Virus record (IMG/VR): IMGVR_UViG_3300032287_004484
Location: 226,275-290,274 of that record
Reading direction: 5' to 3' (one strand)
DNA from: a virus
DNA: 64,000 nt
The notes below the pieces were generated by a model that ran no database searches, was not told the origin of the DNA, and worked only from the letters and a program-made list of their open reading frames with translations. The number at the start of each line of letters is the position of its first letter. The stretch's first letter is position 1. Shown here piece by piece: positions 39,923 to 48,207 of this stretch. Made by a program: the position numbers and the translations under genes.

Positions 39923-40857
39923 TCTTCTAATCCATAAAATGGAGCGTTATCTTGAAATATATCTTTAAACATTCCATATTCCATTTTCATTATTTCATCT
40001 TTATCATACATTTCACTTCCATCATCAGAATTATAAGATGAAGAGAAAGCATTATCAACAATTTCTTTTAATTTATCTTTACTAATGCCAGCAATTTGTA
40101 TTGCGTTATATTCTAAAGATTCTTTATCATCATACTCTTTTTTTGATATAATTATTATATCTTCTTTTTTATCTACATTATATCCATTAAAAGGATTAGA
40201 ATTTACTTCGTCTAAAAAATAACCTATTGACATAGTTCTAGCACGTATAGGAGAAATTTTATTTTGACTCATAATAGAAGATATTTTATCTTCTGAAAAT
40301 TTTAGTTTATCTTTTATTACTGATAAAAATTTATCGTTGATTGATGCTTCTATTTTTTTTACTTCTTTCTTATTTTTTTGTTTTTTTATTGAGCTTTCAC
40401 TTTCTAATCTTTTTAAAATATCATCTTTATAAAGTTTAACATATTTTTCTGGAGTAATTAAACGATAATTAAAAATAAATTCGATAGGATCTCCATTAAA
40501 AAATCCTGTAATTATCTTTCCAAGATTAACATCTTCGATAATTTTTTCTTGAAACTTTTTTAAACTTTCTTTATTAATCTTAAAAAGATTCATGATAGCA
40601 ATATCTGTTTTATTAAAATTTGCAATATTTTTCTTAGTATCATCATCTATGTTACTATTAGATTTTAATTTATTTAATAAATCTCCTAATTTTTGTTTTT
40701 TAGCATAATCATAACTTATTTCTTCAATTATATATTTTTCTTGATTTATTAAATAACAAAAAACATCAGGCTTCTTATAAGAATTTAAAATACTTCTTTT
40801 TTCAGAATCACTATATCCTTCTTGAATGATTGAAATGTATTTTTTAAACAGCGACAT
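39919..40857 (-). CDS. putative capsid-targeted protein, 312 aa
   Basis: MSLFKKYISIIQEGYSD matches the capsid-targeting pattern, with I-Q-E13 as the candidate cleavage point. The body is helical and highly charged, with no enzymatic motif. AGAGGT upstream of ATG 40857 and ATCATAAAAATA before that. Confidence 0.5.
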   Translation of the reverse strand: MSLFKKYISIIQEGYSDSEKRSILNSYKKPDVFCYLINQEKYIIEEISYDYAKKQKLGDLLNKLKSNSNIDDDTKKNIANFNKTDIAIMNLFKINKESLKKFQEKIIEDVNLGKIITGFFNGDPIEFIFNYRLITPEKYVKLYKDDILKRLESESSIKKQKNKKEVKKIEASINDKFLSVIKDKLKFSEDKISSIMSQNKISPIRARTMSIGYFLDEVNSNPFNGYNVDKKEDIIIISKKEYDDKESLEYNAIQIAGISKDKLKEIVDNAFSSSYNSDDGSEMYDKDEIMKMEYGMFKDIFQDNAPFYGLED

Positions 40858-40874
40858 ATTTACCTCTTTTTCTT

Positions 40875-40886
40875 TATTTTTATGAT
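40875..40886 (-). promoter_or_regulatory. candidate late-type motif ATCATAAAAATA
   Basis: 18 nt upstream of ATG 40857, minus strand. Confidence 0.4.
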
Positions 40887-40919
40887 AAAAAGATAAATAT
40901 GTAGTATTTTTTTAAAAAA

Positions 40920-41264
40920 TTATAATTTTTTAAAGTTTAAATGATTTTGATAATATAACCATTCTTCATTAATCCAAACATAGTTATATTCTTGTCTAAA
41001 ATCAAGTAACTGCTTTTGAGTTTTTAAAATTTCTGATTTTTGATCTTTTTCTTGACGATCACGTTCATAAAAAAGACTAGAATTAATATCCTCTCCAAGA
41101 GAAGATATATTTCCGAAAGATAATAACTGTCTAATTTTATCTTCAGAATTATAATTTTCTTTTAGAGTTTTTCCAACTCCTCCTAAATAACCATCCCAGT
41201 GACAATAAACTGATTCTATTGTCTCATCATCGTTTTGAATTCCTATTGTACTTCTTGTTGCCAT
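40920..41264 (-). CDS. conserved phage protein (YCHWDGY family), 114 aa
   Basis: M-A-T-R-S-T-I, Y-C-H-W-D-G-Y and I-S-S-L-G mark a family common in phages; 56811-57182 is a paralogue. Function unknown. AAAGGAGAAAACC before the ATG. Confidence 0.75.
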   Translation of the reverse strand: MATRSTIGIQNDDETIESVYCHWDGYLGGVGKTLKENYNSEDKIRQLLSFGNISSLGEDINSSLFYERDRQEKDQKSEILKTQKQLLDFRQEYNYVWINEEWLYYQNHLNFKKL

Positions 41265-41279
41265 GGTTTTCTCCTTTTT

Positions 41280-41615
41280 TTAAATAATCCATTCTTCAAA
41301 TGAAAATTTCTTGCTAAATGTTATTGAATCCATTCTATGAATATCTATCATTTTTAATTTTTTAATTTTTTCAAAATTTTCAAAACTGATTGGTATTTTA
41401 GATGAATTATTATAATAAATTTTAAAAAGCAATAAATCTTTACTAATTTTAGTGTACAAAATTCTATCATTAGAAATATCTTCTTTATCTGTAAAAAAAG
41501 TAACTTTTTTTTGTCCATCAATTAATAAAAGACTGTCAATTTCATTTCTATTTGATTTTTTAGAATAATAATCATCAAATTGATATAGACTGGTTAAAAT
41601 TAAAAAATAATTCAT
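41280..41615 (-). CDS. small protein with FEEWII tail, 111 aa
   Basis: N-Y-F-L-I-L-T and D-S-L-L-L-I-D fit the tail family; ends F-S-F-E-E-W-I-I. A separate AAGGAGA for the next gene lies outside the tail, so the tail is not needed for it. ATGA overlap with 41612. Confidence 0.6.
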   Translation of the reverse strand: MNYFLILTSLYQFDDYYSKKSNRNEIDSLLLIDGQKKVTFFTDKEDISNDRILYTKISKDLLLFKIYYNNSSKIPISFENFEKIKKLKMIDIHRMDSITFSKKFSFEEWII

Positions 41616-41980
41616 ATTAATAATTCAGCTTTTTCATTAATTATTTTTTCTGCTTTTTCTAAAGACTCTATTTGTTTAAAACTAAGTGCTTTTCCCCATT
41701 CATTACAAGAAGAATAAATCTGATTACTAACAAATTGTATTGAGCGTAGAAACATTCCCATTTTTGTTCTTTCTTCTTTAGGTACTGGTTTATTCATAAT
41801 AGATAAGTAGATTTCACGAACTCTAAGGAGGCGATTCCAATTCTTTTTATCTTCATCAGCCCATTTAGAAATAGATTCTTGACGATATCTTTCTTTTCCT
41901 TTGTCCATATTTTGCTGATAAAGTCTTGCTTTTTTTACTTTATCAGAATTTATACCACCTCTAAAATTCGTATATATCAT
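41612..41980 (-). CDS. hypothetical helical protein, 122 aa
   Basis: TAGGAGAAG before ATG 41980. Arg/Lys-rich helical protein with W-A-D-E-D-K-K-N-W-N-R-L-L-R-V-R-E. Ends K-A-E-L-L-I. Unrecognised. Confidence 0.5.
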   Translation of the reverse strand: MIYTNFRGGINSDKVKKARLYQQNMDKGKERYRQESISKWADEDKKNWNRLLRVREIYLSIMNKPVPKEERTKMGMFLRSIQFVSNQIYSSCNEWGKALSFKQIESLEKAEKIINEKAELLI

Positions 41981-42004
41981 ACTATTCTTCTCCTATATAT
42001 TAAT

Positions 42005-42035
42005 ATAATAACTATTTTTCTAATATGATGTCTAA
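42005..42035 (-). promoter_or_regulatory. AGG-box promoter (divergent pair, minus)
   Basis: TTTTTTAGG then TTAGAC, 19-bp spacer, TATTAT; drives 41980. Confidence 0.55.
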
Positions 42036-42066
42036 ACCTAAAAAAGAAACAATAGAACTATTAGGT

Positions 42067-42096
42067 TTAAACACTTAACTCTATTGCTAATATAAT
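42067..42096 (+). promoter_or_regulatory. AGG-box promoter of the Rnl1-like gene
   Basis: ATTAGG then TTAAAC, 18-bp spacer, TATAAT; 9 nt to ATG 42106. Confidence 0.75.
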
Positions 42097-42105
42097 AATT
42101 TTACT

Positions 42106-43116
42106 ATGGTTAATATAAATTTACTTGAAAAAATGGTTGAAGAAGATTTAGTCAATGCTACTGATCACCCTACTCTTCCAATTACGATCTTTAATTATTC
42201 TAAATTTTGTCAATTCAAAAAGGAATGGAATGAAATAACTCTTCAATGTAGAGGATTAATCTTAGACGATAATTATAATGTTATCGCTAAACCTTTTCCT
42301 AAGTTTTTTAATTTAGAAGAAGAAAAAAGTATTCCTAACGAACCTTATACGATTTATGAAAAATTAGATGGATCACTAGGTATTCTTTTCTTTTATGAAG
42401 GTTGGCATATGGCAACTAGAGGATCCTTCATTTCTGAACAGTCTGTTAAAGCTAAACAAATATTAATCCAAAAATATTCTCATCTTTTAGATTCTTTAAA
42501 TCGTGATTGGACTTATCTATTTGAAATAATTTATCCTGAGAATCGTATTGTATTAAACTACGGTGATCAAGAAGATATTATAATGCTTGGCATTTTTGAT
42601 CGCAATTCCTTACAAGAAATAGAATTAAAAGATTATGGTTTTCCATATTTAAAACCTAGCCAATACAATTCACTATCTTTTAAAGAACTTAAAAATCTTA
42701 ACATCAAAAATCACGAAGGTTTTGTAATTAAGTTTGAAAATGGAAAAAGAATTAAAATTAAATTTGAAGACTATGTTCAATTACATGGAATCGTTACTGA
42801 ATTTAGCAATAAAAAAGTATGGGAGATGTTAAGCACTGGAGCAAATTTTAATGATCTTCTAGAAGTTGTTCCAGATGAATTCTTTCAAAAAGTTAAAGAT
42901 GTTAAAGAAGAATTAGAAAATCAATTTTCTTCTATTAAACAAAAATCAATTTCTATTGCTAATGATGTTAAAAATTTTCCTGATCGTAAATCAATAGCAG
43001 TTCACTTACTTAATAATCACAAAGATGTAATGTCTGTTGTATTTGGATTATTAGATAATAAAGATGTAGATAAAATAATTTGGAAAATGATTCAGCCAGA
43101 TTTTGAAAAAATTTAA
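42106..43116 (+). CDS. rnlA: T4 Rnl1-like RNA ligase, 336 aa
   Basis: Motif I Y-E-K-L-D-G-S-L-G (catalytic lysine about residue 85), upstream R-G-L-I-L-D, motif III Y-L-F-E-I-I, motif IV H-E-G-F-V-I-K-F and motif V I-K-I-K-F-E-D-Y. Close in size to T4 RnlA (374). In T4 it reseals tRNA cut by anticodon nucleases after Pnkp heals the ends; Pnkp, a second ligase and two tRNAs are in this window. No Shine-Dalgarno: start 9 nt from the -10. Confidence 0.92.
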   Translation: MVNINLLEKMVEEDLVNATDHPTLPITIFNYSKFCQFKKEWNEITLQCRGLILDDNYNVIAKPFPKFFNLEEEKSIPNEPYTIYEKLDGSLGILFFYEGWHMATRGSFISEQSVKAKQILIQKYSHLLDSLNRDWTYLFEIIYPENRIVLNYGDQEDIIMLGIFDRNSLQEIELKDYGFPYLKPSQYNSLSFKELKNLNIKNHEGFVIKFENGKRIKIKFEDYVQLHGIVTEFSNKKVWEMLSTGANFNDLLEVVPDEFFQKVKDVKEELENQFSSIKQKSISIANDVKNFPDRKSIAVHLLNNHKDVMSVVFGLLDNKDVDKIIWKMIQPDFEKI

Positions 43117-43646
43117 ACTGATTTCTTTAAAAGAACATAACAGTACATATTAATATTCACTATAACTTTCTTATTATTTTTAAAAGAAAATGCCCAATAA
43201 TTTTGATGATCATATGGTGTTGAACTCCAATAAAAATCATCATCAAAATTTTTCTTTATACTGTTAGGTAAACTAATAAAATCATCTATCGTTAAAAGAC
43301 TCCAGTTACTACCTCTATTATAAAGATAATGTGATAATTTAGAATATGGCAAACAAGGATGTTTATAAGTCTCTTCTAGTTCTATTTCTTCTTTGACCTC
43401 TTGAATATGAACGTTTTTTTTAACGCTAAAAAATCCTTTTAAGTAATCTTCAATTCTATTAAAAAGCAAACCCTCATTTATTTGAGAGGTTTGTTCTTGA
43501 TTATCAATAAAAACTTCTTCATAAAAAATATCTTTTATGTTTTCTATTATAAGATCTACATCATTACTATTAATCATATCTATCTTATCTTTGTTAATAT
43601 CTTGATTTAAAATTTCTTTTTTGTTGTTTATTTCTTCTTGTTTCAT
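43113..43646 (-). CDS. acidic protein with C-terminal DUF1566-like domain, 177 aa
   Basis: The first 100 residues are acidic and low complexity. The C-terminal part L-T-I-D-D-F-I-S-L-P, D-F-Y-W-S-S-T-P-Y and W-A-F-S-F resembles the W-S-S-bearing DUF1566/lectin-like fold also seen at 54082. Overlaps the ligase gene end by 4 nt. Transcribed from a promoter whose leader is repeated at 5.1 kb. Confidence 0.5.
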   Translation of the reverse strand: MKQEEINNKKEILNQDINKDKIDMINSNDVDLIIENIKDIFYEEVFIDNQEQTSQINEGLLFNRIEDYLKGFFSVKKNVHIQEVKEEIELEETYKHPCLPYSKLSHYLYNRGSNWSLLTIDDFISLPNSIKKNFDDDFYWSSTPYDHQNYWAFSFKNNKKVIVNINMYCYVLLKKSV

Positions 43647-43686
43647 TTCTTAATCAGTAGTATTATTTTCTCTACCTTCAGAGAAT

Positions 43687-43715
43687 TTTATACAAGATGT
43701 TTATTATATGTTTAT
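43687..43715 (-). promoter_or_regulatory. promoter with conserved leader (copy B)
   Basis: ATAAAC, 17-bp spacer, TATAAA on the minus strand; leader 43647-43686 shares CTGAAGGT and TACTGATTA with copy A at 5086. Confidence 0.55.
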
Positions 43716-43771
43716 GTTTTTTTTATTTTATGATAAAAAATTTTTAACAGTTGATGTTATATAATATCTAT

Positions 43772-44335
43772 ATGAAACATAAAAAAACTATAAAAACAGA
43801 AACGATGGATTTTAAATTTATAAGTTTATTTGGCGATATTACTGACGAATCTTCTAAAGATGTTATTATACCGATACTTAAAGAAAGAAATAAAAATTTG
43901 ATTTTATTAATTAATTCTATGGGTGGAAGTGTTAGTGCTGGTAATGCTATTATTGATGCTATGCTTTGGTCTAAGGTTCCAGTGTACACAGTAGTAATAG
44001 GAGCAGCTTATTCTATGGCTTTTAATATCTCTATTATGGGAGAAAAAAGATTTTGTACTCCTCTTTCAACTTTTATGGTTCATGATAGTCAATATGATTT
44101 TGGTGTTTATAATCATCCATTAGATATAAAAGATGTAGTTGATTTTCAATTAAAAGTTGATAGTATTCTTAATAAATTTATAACTACTAAAACAAAAATA
44201 ACTCCTCAAGAACTTGAAAAGATGTTAACATCTAGAAGAGATAATTATTTTATGGCTGATGCTGCACTAAAGAAAAAGATTGTAGATTATGTTATAAAAG
44301 ATGAAGATGAATTATTAAAAAATATTGTTGATTGA
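43772..44335 (+). CDS. clpP: ClpP-like serine protease, 187 aa
   Basis: The start was placed at ATG 43772, 6 nt after TATAAT; an earlier ATG lies inside the -10 region. ClpP signatures: I-N-S-M-G-G-S-V-S-A-G (about residues 47-57), G-A-A-Y-S-M-A with the catalytic serine (about 79), and F-M-V-H-D-S with the catalytic histidine (about 104). No Clp ATPase gene is seen. It may pair with a host ClpX/A, or act as a head-maturation protease as some phage ClpP-fold proteins do. Confidence 0.88.
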   Translation: MKHKKTIKTETMDFKFISLFGDITDESSKDVIIPILKERNKNLILLINSMGGSVSAGNAIIDAMLWSKVPVYTVVIGAAYSMAFNISIMGEKRFCTPLSTFMVHDSQYDFGVYNHPLDIKDVVDFQLKVDSILNKFITTKTKITPQELEKMLTSRRDNYFMADAALKKKIVDYVIKDEDELLKNIVD

Positions 44336-44887
44336 TTATTTAGTTTCTTCTGGAGGAGTCTCTTCAGCAGGTGTAGATTCAACCTTTTCTTCTGGAGCCA
44401 TTTCAGATGCAAAATCATCAGATCCAGATTGTCCATCCTTTTTACCAGCAATAACATATGCTCCTCGAATTGTTTTAGAATCAAGATAATATTTTTGATT
44501 ATTAAAAGTTAAACTTTTTTTATCATCGCTAATATTAATCTCTTTTTTATTGTTTTTTTGATAAATTACATTATTTATAATTGGGTAATAAGAATTATTA
44601 ACCTCAAGATATAATTTTTCTTCATCTTTTGGAAGATCTTCTAAAGTAGATTCTTTAATTTTTCTTGAATAAAAAAATATTTTAATTGGTTTATTTAAAG
44701 CTTTTGGTTCTATATATCCAATATCTTTAATATTAGGAAAAAGACCTTTATTAATAAATGATTTATATTGACCATTGATACGAATACTATTTATAGGATA
44801 AAATGTATTTTCTTTTTTATCGTAAAAAACTTTTTCTAAAAATTCAAACAATAAAATTTTGTTTTCAAAGTATTTTATTAAATTCAT
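44336..44887 (-). CDS. putative capsid-targeted protein with acidic Pro-rich tail, 183 aa
   Basis: MNLIKYFENKILLFEF has the targeting pattern (L-F-E15). The middle is beta-rich; the C-terminal 30 residues are Glu/Pro/Thr-rich, low complexity. Ends adjacent to the ClpP stop, convergent. Confidence 0.45.
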   Translation of the reverse strand: MNLIKYFENKILLFEFLEKVFYDKKENTFYPINSIRINGQYKSFINKGLFPNIKDIGYIEPKALNKPIKIFFYSRKIKESTLEDLPKDEEKLYLEVNNSYYPIINNVIYQKNNKKEINISDDKKSLTFNNQKYYLDSKTIRGAYVIAGKKDGQSGSDDFASEMAPEEKVESTPAEETPPEETK

Positions 44888-44933
44888 GTTAAAGATTACT
44901 TAATATATATTTTATAATTTTATAACATTTTTA

Positions 44934-44948
44934 TTTATTTTTTATGAT
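44934..44948 (-). promoter_or_regulatory. candidate late-type motif ATCATAAAAAATAAA
   Basis: About 46 nt upstream of ATG 44887; one A longer than the other copies. Confidence 0.35.
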
Positions 44949-44963
44949 TTTATTTTTAGACAT

Positions 44964-44999
44964 AAAAAAAAGTGGGAATTTTATATCCCACCTTTTTTA
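44964..44999 (-). terminator. bidirectional-looking terminator
   Basis: A-run GTGGGA / TCCCAC T-run, directly after the small gene at 45004. The same design follows its paralogue at 54449. Confidence 0.85.
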
Positions 45000-45003
45000 T
45001 TTT

Positions 45004-45189
45004 TTAAGAACTTTTGTTTACTACATTGAGTGCTTTGATAATATCGTTTGCTTTCGCAACTACGTTATCTAAGCCTTTTGGTATTTCCTCATAAAGAAGC
45101 TCCATAGCAGCTGCCTTTGTTGCTTCTTCTAACGTTGAAAACTCTCTGTCCCCTACTTTATAAGTCTTGGATATTTCTATTCCTTCCAT
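45004..45189 (-). CDS. KVY-family small protein, 61 aa
   Basis: I-S-K-T-Y-K-V-G-D-R-E-F-S-T-L-E-E-A, then a helix ending A-N-D-I-I-K-A-L. Paralogues: 46104-46280, 54449-54625 and the interrupted gene at 24758. AGAGGT before the ATG. Shares promoter and terminator design with 54449. Confidence 0.65.
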   Translation of the reverse strand: MEGIEISKTYKVGDREFSTLEEATKAAAMELLYEEIPKGLDNVVAKANDIIKALNVVNKSS

Positions 45190-45224
45190 ATTTAATTTAC
45201 CTCTTTTATTTTAGTTATATAAAT

Positions 45225-45254
45225 AGAATAATACTATTTTGAATTAATGCAAAA
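45225..45254 (-). promoter_or_regulatory. GGG-box promoter (divergent pair, minus)
   Basis: TTTTTGGG then TTTTGC, 18-bp spacer, TATTCT; drives 45189. Confidence 0.6.
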
Positions 45255-45296
45255 ACCCAAAAAGTATATCCAGTAATATAGGATATATTTTTAGGT

Positions 45297-45326
45297 TTAA
45301 TCACTTACTAGAATAAATAGTATAAA
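45297..45326 (+). promoter_or_regulatory. AGG-box promoter (divergent pair, plus)
   Basis: TTTTTAGG then TTAATC, 18-bp spacer, TATAAA; 5 nt to ATG 45332 of an 11-codon leader frame. Confidence 0.7.
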
Positions 45327-45331
45327 TTAGT

Positions 45332-45367
45332 ATGGCAAGAAATAAAAGTATGGTACAATATGGTTAA
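45332..45367 (+). CDS. leaderless 11-codon upstream frame
   Basis: ATG 45332 reads M-A-R-N-K-S-M-V-Q-Y-G-stop; the stop straddles the ATG of the next gene (T-ATG-GT-TAA), exactly as at 16922-16978. Confidence 0.45.
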   Translation: MARNKSMVQYG

Positions 45368-45653
45368 TAAAAAATTAATTCTAACTGTTTTTCTAATCTC
45401 AAAATCAATATTTAGCACTCCTGAAATAGGTGATATAATTGAAGATCCATTATCTTTTTCTGAGTGGGATTATTGTTTTATTCTTAAAAAGAATAAAACA
45501 GATAAGGAACATTTTGCGAAAGTAGAAAATGGTGAAAAAATCAAGAATATCATGATTCAAGAGAATTTAAAAAGTATCTACTTTAGGGATTGCCGATTAG
45601 AAAAAAAATGGAGGAAAATATTGAGGAAGATTCAAATTGAAAATAAAATTTAA
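45360..45653 (+). CDS. secreted small protein, 97 aa
   Basis: M-V-N-K-K-L-I-L-T-V-F-L-I-S-K-S-I-F-S is a signal peptide. The mature part is basic with two cysteines (D-Y-C-F and R-D-C-R), perhaps disulphide-bonded in the periplasm. No Shine-Dalgarno, so it probably depends on the 11-codon frame. Confidence 0.5.
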   Translation: MVNKKLILTVFLISKSIFSTPEIGDIIEDPLSFSEWDYCFILKKNKTDKEHFAKVENGEKIKNIMIQENLKSIYFRDCRLEKKWRKILRKIQIENKI

Positions 45654-45670
45654 AATAAAAGGTGAGTAAA

Positions 45671-46072
45671 ATGGATGAGCACATGATAGATGATTTATTA
45701 GATGAATCAAGCAATGAAGGTTTGTGTTCAATGAATTGTTCTGATATACAGAGCATAATAAATTTCTGTAAAGAAAATTATGATTCTTGGAAGGATATTA
45801 AACTAGGATATGTAATGACTTTTTCTAGCGATAAAAAATTACCTTTAGAAGTAAATGATTTTGAATTAGATAGAGGACGAAGAAATTTAGTTTTCAAATC
45901 TAAGGATAATATATCTGAGATAGTTACTTTATCACAATTAGAAAAATATTTAGATTTCTTAAAGTTTGATATAGATGATTGGTCTAGCGTTAGAATTTCT
46001 TGTGATAACTATTCATATGCTAATGGTAGTTATATGAATGATTCTAATGATACTTATTATTTTCTTTCTTAG
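45671..46072 (+). CDS. hypothetical protein, 133 aa, paralogue of 18982-19413
   Basis: Start at ATG 45671 (AAAAGGTGAG upstream; a GTG three codons earlier lies in that site). Acidic N-terminus, then the I-I-N-F-C-K-E-N-Y-D-S-W-K-D-I-K-L...W-S-S-V-R-I-S-C-D-N core shared with 18982-19413. Confidence 0.55.
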   Translation: MDEHMIDDLLDESSNEGLCSMNCSDIQSIINFCKENYDSWKDIKLGYVMTFSSDKKLPLEVNDFELDRGRRNLVFKSKDNISEIVTLSQLEKYLDFLKFDIDDWSSVRISCDNYSYANGSYMNDSNDTYYFLS

Positions 46073-46103
46073 GTCAACAAAAAAATAAAAAGGAGGTTTC
46101 TGA

Positions 46104-46280
46104 ATGAAACTCGAAAGTAAAAAAGTGTATAAGGTAGATGGTATGGATTATGAAACGAAAAAAGAGGCTAATTTAGCTTTATCTAAAAAATCTCTTCAAG
46201 AGTACCTAGATAAAGGTATTGATGAGATTGTTGCTAATTCCTCTGAAGTTATCAGACTTCTCCGACCATTTAAAAAATAA
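46104..46280 (+). CDS. KVY-family small protein, 58 aa
   Basis: AAAAAGGAGG site. V-Y-K-V-D-G-M-D-Y-E-T-K-K-E-A-N-L-A-L and G-I-D-E-I-V-A align with 45004 and 54449. Terminator follows. Confidence 0.65.
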   Translation: MKLESKKVYKVDGMDYETKKEANLALSKKSLQEYLDKGIDEIVANSSEVIRLLRPFKK

Positions 46281-46293
46281 AATAGGAGCCTAA

Positions 46294-46327
46294 TTATAGG
46301 GAGTACAAAACTCCCTATTTTTTTTTA
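46294..46327 (+). terminator. terminator
   Basis: ATAGGGAG / CTCCCTAT with a 7-nt loop, then T9. Confidence 0.9.
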
Positions 46328-46331
46328 AACT

Positions 46332-47108
46332 ATGAATCAACTAACAATAAATAAAGAAATATGGGGATATAATTTTGAATCTTTTTTAGACCAAGAAATT
46401 CCACAAAATATTTTTCAAGATGATCTTAAGATTTTAAATTCTGAAAAATTTGATTTCAATGAAAAAGAATTAAGTGATTTTTTATTCTTTCTAAAATTAG
46501 ACTCATTAAATACTATCTATAAAGAAGTCCATGTCGCTAGAAAAAGAACAATAAATAGAGAAACAGTTTATAATGATACTCCATTTCAATCAGCAAGGAT
46601 CAGAGTTATTAAAGACTATATCTATAAAAAACAAATGTTCTTTAACTTATTTAATTTTTATTTAGAATCTAATTTTTCTAATGATAATCCAACTTCACAT
46701 AAACAACTGACTGTTGAAGTATTAGAAAAAATGGTTTTAAGTTTAAGTTATATGTCTGGATCTGGATTCAATAAATCTTTAACTGAGATGCTAAGAAAAT
46801 CACAAAGTAAAAATTATTCATTTCAATTAAAAGATATTGTTTGGATTAAAGAAACTGAAAACTTTAAGGATTGTATGTTAGTCGAATTGGACTTAGATTT
46901 ACCTCCTGATTCTAATGTATTTTTTAATTCTTTTATGAATAATAAAAGTTTTGAAGATACTTTTAATTCTCTTGGAGATGATAAATTTAAGTATGCTAAA
47001 CATATCAACCTTGATAACAAACTATACCACTTCTCTAAAAAATCCCTTCAAAAAGACAATCAAAAGGTTATCTTCTTTTTAGATAAACTTTTTGAATTAA
47101 AAAAATAA
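46332..47108 (+). CDS. hypothetical protein, 258 aa
   Basis: Begins just after the terminator with no Shine-Dalgarno, so its expression route is unclear. Contains V-H-V-A-R-K-R-T-I-N-R-E-T-V-Y-N-D-T-P-F-Q-S and an S-L-S-Y-M-S-G-S-G-F motif. Soluble. Unrecognised. Confidence 0.5.
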   Translation: MNQLTINKEIWGYNFESFLDQEIPQNIFQDDLKILNSEKFDFNEKELSDFLFFLKLDSLNTIYKEVHVARKRTINRETVYNDTPFQSARIRVIKDYIYKKQMFFNLFNFYLESNFSNDNPTSHKQLTVEVLEKMVLSLSYMSGSGFNKSLTEMLRKSQSKNYSFQLKDIVWIKETENFKDCMLVELDLDLPPDSNVFFNSFMNNKSFEDTFNSLGDDKFKYAKHINLDNKLYHFSKKSLQKDNQKVIFFLDKLFELKK

Positions 47109-47149
47109 AAAATTAGTTCATCTTATATACCTAACTATATAATTAATAT

Positions 47150-47728
47150 ATGGTATATAAGATGAACTTCTTCTATTTAAAAAGAAAAATTAAAGTTAAA
47201 AGTTTTTTTCTTCGTCAAGATTTTAAATATTTTTTTAGTGATATTCATGATAAAATAGATAAGATTTTTATTTCTAATCCAAGATGGTTTTTTAAAAGAA
47301 TAAAATATCTCATTTACTGGATTCCTATAATTTGGAAAGATTATTGGTTTGATGATTATTATATTTTAATTATTTTAAAACATAAATTAAAAGATATGGC
47401 AATTAATTTTAAAGAAAATGGGATGACTGTCGAATCAGCTACAATAGCTAAAGAAATAGATGAATTAATAAGATTAATTGATTTATATCATTATGAAGAT
47501 AACGAGATATATGGTAATGAAGTAGAAAAAATTTACGGTAAAGATATAGATCCGTTTTCTACTAAAAGAGTTAAACAAGGTTATAGATGGTTAGTTTCTA
47601 AAAATAGAAATGAAAAATATTTTGAAGATTTAAGAAATTTTATGGATTTAAATGAAAAAAGAAAAAAGATTTTAATAGATAAAATATATAAAACTCTAGC
47701 GGAGAATAATGGTTATTGGTGGGATTAA
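47150..47728 (+). CDS. conserved T4-like phage protein, 192 aa
   Basis: R-I-K-Y-L-I-Y-W-I-P-I-I-W-K-D-Y-W-F-D-D-Y-Y followed by L-K-H-K-L-K-D-M-A and ending Y-W-W-D is a pattern I know from T4-like phages (W-x-P-x-I-W-x-D...L-x-x-K-L-x-x-M...W-W-D); function unknown. ATG 47150 is 6 nt after TATAAT; a second ATG at 47162 is an alternative. Confidence 0.7.
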   Translation: MVYKMNFFYLKRKIKVKSFFLRQDFKYFFSDIHDKIDKIFISNPRWFFKRIKYLIYWIPIIWKDYWFDDYYILIILKHKLKDMAINFKENGMTVESATIAKEIDELIRLIDLYHYEDNEIYGNEVEKIYGKDIDPFSTKRVKQGYRWLVSKNRNEKYFEDLRNFMDLNEKRKKILIDKIYKTLAENNGYWWD

Positions 47729-47747
47729 TTTTCAAAATATATATTTG

Positions 47748-47858
47748 ATGATTAAAAAAAACAAAGATAAAATAAAGCCAATCAATACCATTAATTGTTC
47801 TAATAACTTAAAAAAAAATAAAGAAGGTGAAAATAAAAACATTGAATTTTATGTTTAA
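47748..47858 (+). CDS. possible short gene, 36 aa
   Basis: Lys/Asn-rich frame in the gap before 47940 with no clear ribosome site. The rest of the gap holds TATAAT at 47883 and a CTGATAT-TTA-ATATCAG hairpin (47897-47913). Confidence 0.25.
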   Translation: MIKKNKDKIKPINTINCSNNLKKNKEGENKNIEFYV

Positions 47859-47939
47859 TATGTTTTTTCGTTTCTGATTTAATATAATTTAAATAGCTGA
47901 TATTTAATATCAGAGATCACTATAAGGAGACCATAAAAC

Positions 47940-48188
47940 ATGGCAAAACTCAGAACAAAAAAAACTAAAACAATTTCTAAAATTTCTAAAACACCTAAAA
48001 TAGCAACTGCATCTGCAAAAGATTTAGGATTAGAAAAAGTACAAGTTAACTCCATCAAGACTCTTTACACAAAAGAAAAACTAGGCGCTAAAAAGATTTC
48101 TGATACCATAGGTATTCCAAGAAGAAAAGTAATGAGAGTTCTAGAACTCGAAGGACTTTGTTCTTTCGCAACCGGTTCTTACAAATAA
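47940..48188 (+). CDS. helix-turn-helix protein, 82 aa
   Basis: AAGGAGA site. Basic N-terminus, then I-K-T-L-Y-T-K-E-K-L-G-A-K-K-I-S-D-T-I-G-I-P-R-R-K-V-M-R-V-L, a classic helix-turn-helix of the resolvase/sigma-like kind (about residues 40-72). Candidate phage regulator. A 7-bp inverted repeat (47897-47913) in its leader could be an autoregulatory site. Confidence 0.7.
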   Translation: MAKLRTKKTKTISKISKTPKIATASAKDLGLEKVQVNSIKTLYTKEKLGAKKISDTIGIPRRKVMRVLELEGLCSFATGSYK

Positions 48189-48207
48189 TTTTTAATAGGA
48201 TTAAATA

